In this document: piece by piece, positions 12,055 to 12,550 of the stretch
Position numbering within the stretch: position 1 is the stretch's first letter
How the letters are laid out: every line of letters begins with the position of its first letter
From: Alphaproteobacteria bacterium
GTDB lineage: Bacteria > Pseudomonadota > Alphaproteobacteria > UBA3830
DNA length: 12,550 nucleotides
NCBI GenBank assembly: GCA_025998735.1
Contig: BNWJ01000031.1
Location: 1-12,550, forward strand
Direction of reading: 5' to 3'
The notes under the pieces: model-generated
The model's database searches: none
The model's input: the letters and a program-made list of their open reading frames with translations, nothing else
Told to the model about the DNA's origin: nothing
Program-made: the position numbers and the translations under genes

Positions 12055-12297
12055 TACACCCTCCTTGCTATGAAACTTACTGAAATCCACTATGGCCGAA
12101 AATACCACATTTGGTCGTTGATTTCCACACAGAAAAACAGAGTAGTCATATTCTTCTTCTGAAATGTGTTTGTCGGCGCCATCCTCAATCGAAGCACAAA
12201 TCAAACGATCCAACAATATGTTTTGTATGTGCTGCACTTGTGCTGGTGGGCCTTCTCCACCTTGTGATACGTACGCCACCGCTGTCTTCAACGCATG
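12055..12297 (-). other. Unexplained open frame fused in phase upstream of rph
   Basis: Between a TAG (12298-12300) and the rph ATG the frame is open for 81 codons and in phase with rph. The translation looks protein-like (VQHIQNILLDRLICASIEDG, EEEYDYSVFLCGNQRPNVV), but I recognise no family. A TTG at 12291 is the only upstream start with reasonable context, and it has no clear ribosome site. The rph ribosome site is formed by its last codons (SKEGV). It may be the end of a gene truncated by the nearby insertion sequence, or chance. Confidence 0.3.
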
Positions 12298-12337
12298 CTA
12301 AGGATTAGTTAAGAAATAACCGGGACATTTTTCTTTT

Positions 12338-12365
12338 TTGCGACACAGGATCTGTGGTGTATAAT
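12338..12365 (+). promoter_or_regulatory. Promoter of the insertion-sequence transposase
   Basis: TTGCGA (12338-12343), a 16-base spacer and a perfect TATAAT (12360-12365) lie 28 bases before the transposase GTG. The spacer holds the inverted repeat CACAG-GAT-CTGTG (12344-12356), which could be part of the element's terminal sequence or an operator. The exact left end of the element cannot be set without its other end. Confidence 0.5.
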
Positions 12366-12392
12366 AGCCTTTTATGAAAGGCAAAGCAAACA

Positions 12393-12550
12393 GTGGAACA
12401 CATTATCAGAATGCTGGAGTTATTGGACGAGCGTGAACGTAGATTATTCCTTGCGAATGAGGCGATTGCGTATGGTTACGGTGGTATAAGCGCAATCAGC
12501 AGAGTCAGCGGTGTTTCAAGAACAACGATAACCGCGGGAATCAAAGAACT
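12393..12550 (+). CDS. ISAzo13-family transposase, N-terminal part (cut by window end)
   Basis: From the GTG at 12393 the frame is open to the window end (52 complete codons). MLELLDERERRLFLANEAIA, then YGYGGISAISRVSGVSR and TTITAGIKEL match the N-terminal helix-turn-helix region that I know from ISAzo13 (Rhodopirellula-type) transposases, whose consensus reads LDERQRRLxAAxEA...GYGGIxxVxxxTGLSRxTIxxGLxEL. The DDE catalytic part lies beyond the window. The in-phase ATG at 12411 is an alternative start. The promoter is immediately upstream. Whether the copy is complete cannot be judged. Confidence 0.75.
   Translation, partial: MEHIIRMLELLDERERRLFLANEAIAYGYGGISAISRVSGVSRTTITAGIKE

Overview
The window looks like part of a moderately AT-rich genome of an alphaproteobacterium, most plausibly a host-associated or intracellular lineage (Holosporales- or Rickettsiales-like). 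This rests on the rpiB-glyA-nusB order, on lpxK (so Gram-negative with lipid A), on a palindromic intergenic repeat of the rickettsial style, and on large secreted, repeat-rich, decaying effector-like genes. The lineage is an inference from context; no marker gene settles it. TGA is a believable stop at the normal ends of rpiB and rph, so the standard code applies.

Layout. 1-284 is intergenic. 285-3498 (minus) is a tight housekeeping operon lpxK-rpiB-glyA-nusB. A hairpin terminator separates it from a minus-strand XRE/S24-like regulator (3565-4350), which is divergent from a small unrecognised basic protein (4644-5114, plus). 5115-5535 holds a terminator, a palindromic element and one copy of a 72-bp dispersed repeat. 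5536-9090 (minus) is a giant MORN-repeat gene with a signal peptide, about 24 MORN repeats and a C-terminal region built from two different internal duplications. It is split by one TGA that replaces a conserved Trp codon. 9143-9519 is a non-coding stretch with a G9 tract. 9629-10976 (plus) is a second predicted secreted protein, split by a frameshift at an A8 tract. 10980-11302 (minus) is the eroded C-terminal end of a relative of the MORN protein, ending in the second 72-bp repeat copy. 11338-12054 (minus) is rph (RNase PH), with an unexplained in-frame upstream extension. At the right edge begins an ISAzo13-type transposase (12393 onward), cut by the window end.

How it fits together. The housekeeping genes serve lipid A assembly (lpxK), the pentose phosphate pathway (rpiB), one-carbon metabolism (glyA), rRNA transcription antitermination (nusB) and tRNA 3' processing (rph). 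Compared with the usual alphaproteobacterial cluster, nrdR and the riboflavin genes are missing between glyA and nusB. The middle of the window is an accessory locus of exported, fast-evolving proteins. The most interesting content is the MORN protein, its duplicated SGHY-type domain, its decayed relative 5.6 kb away, and two gene splits that could be reversible or bypassed (a TGA at a Trp codon and a slippery A8).
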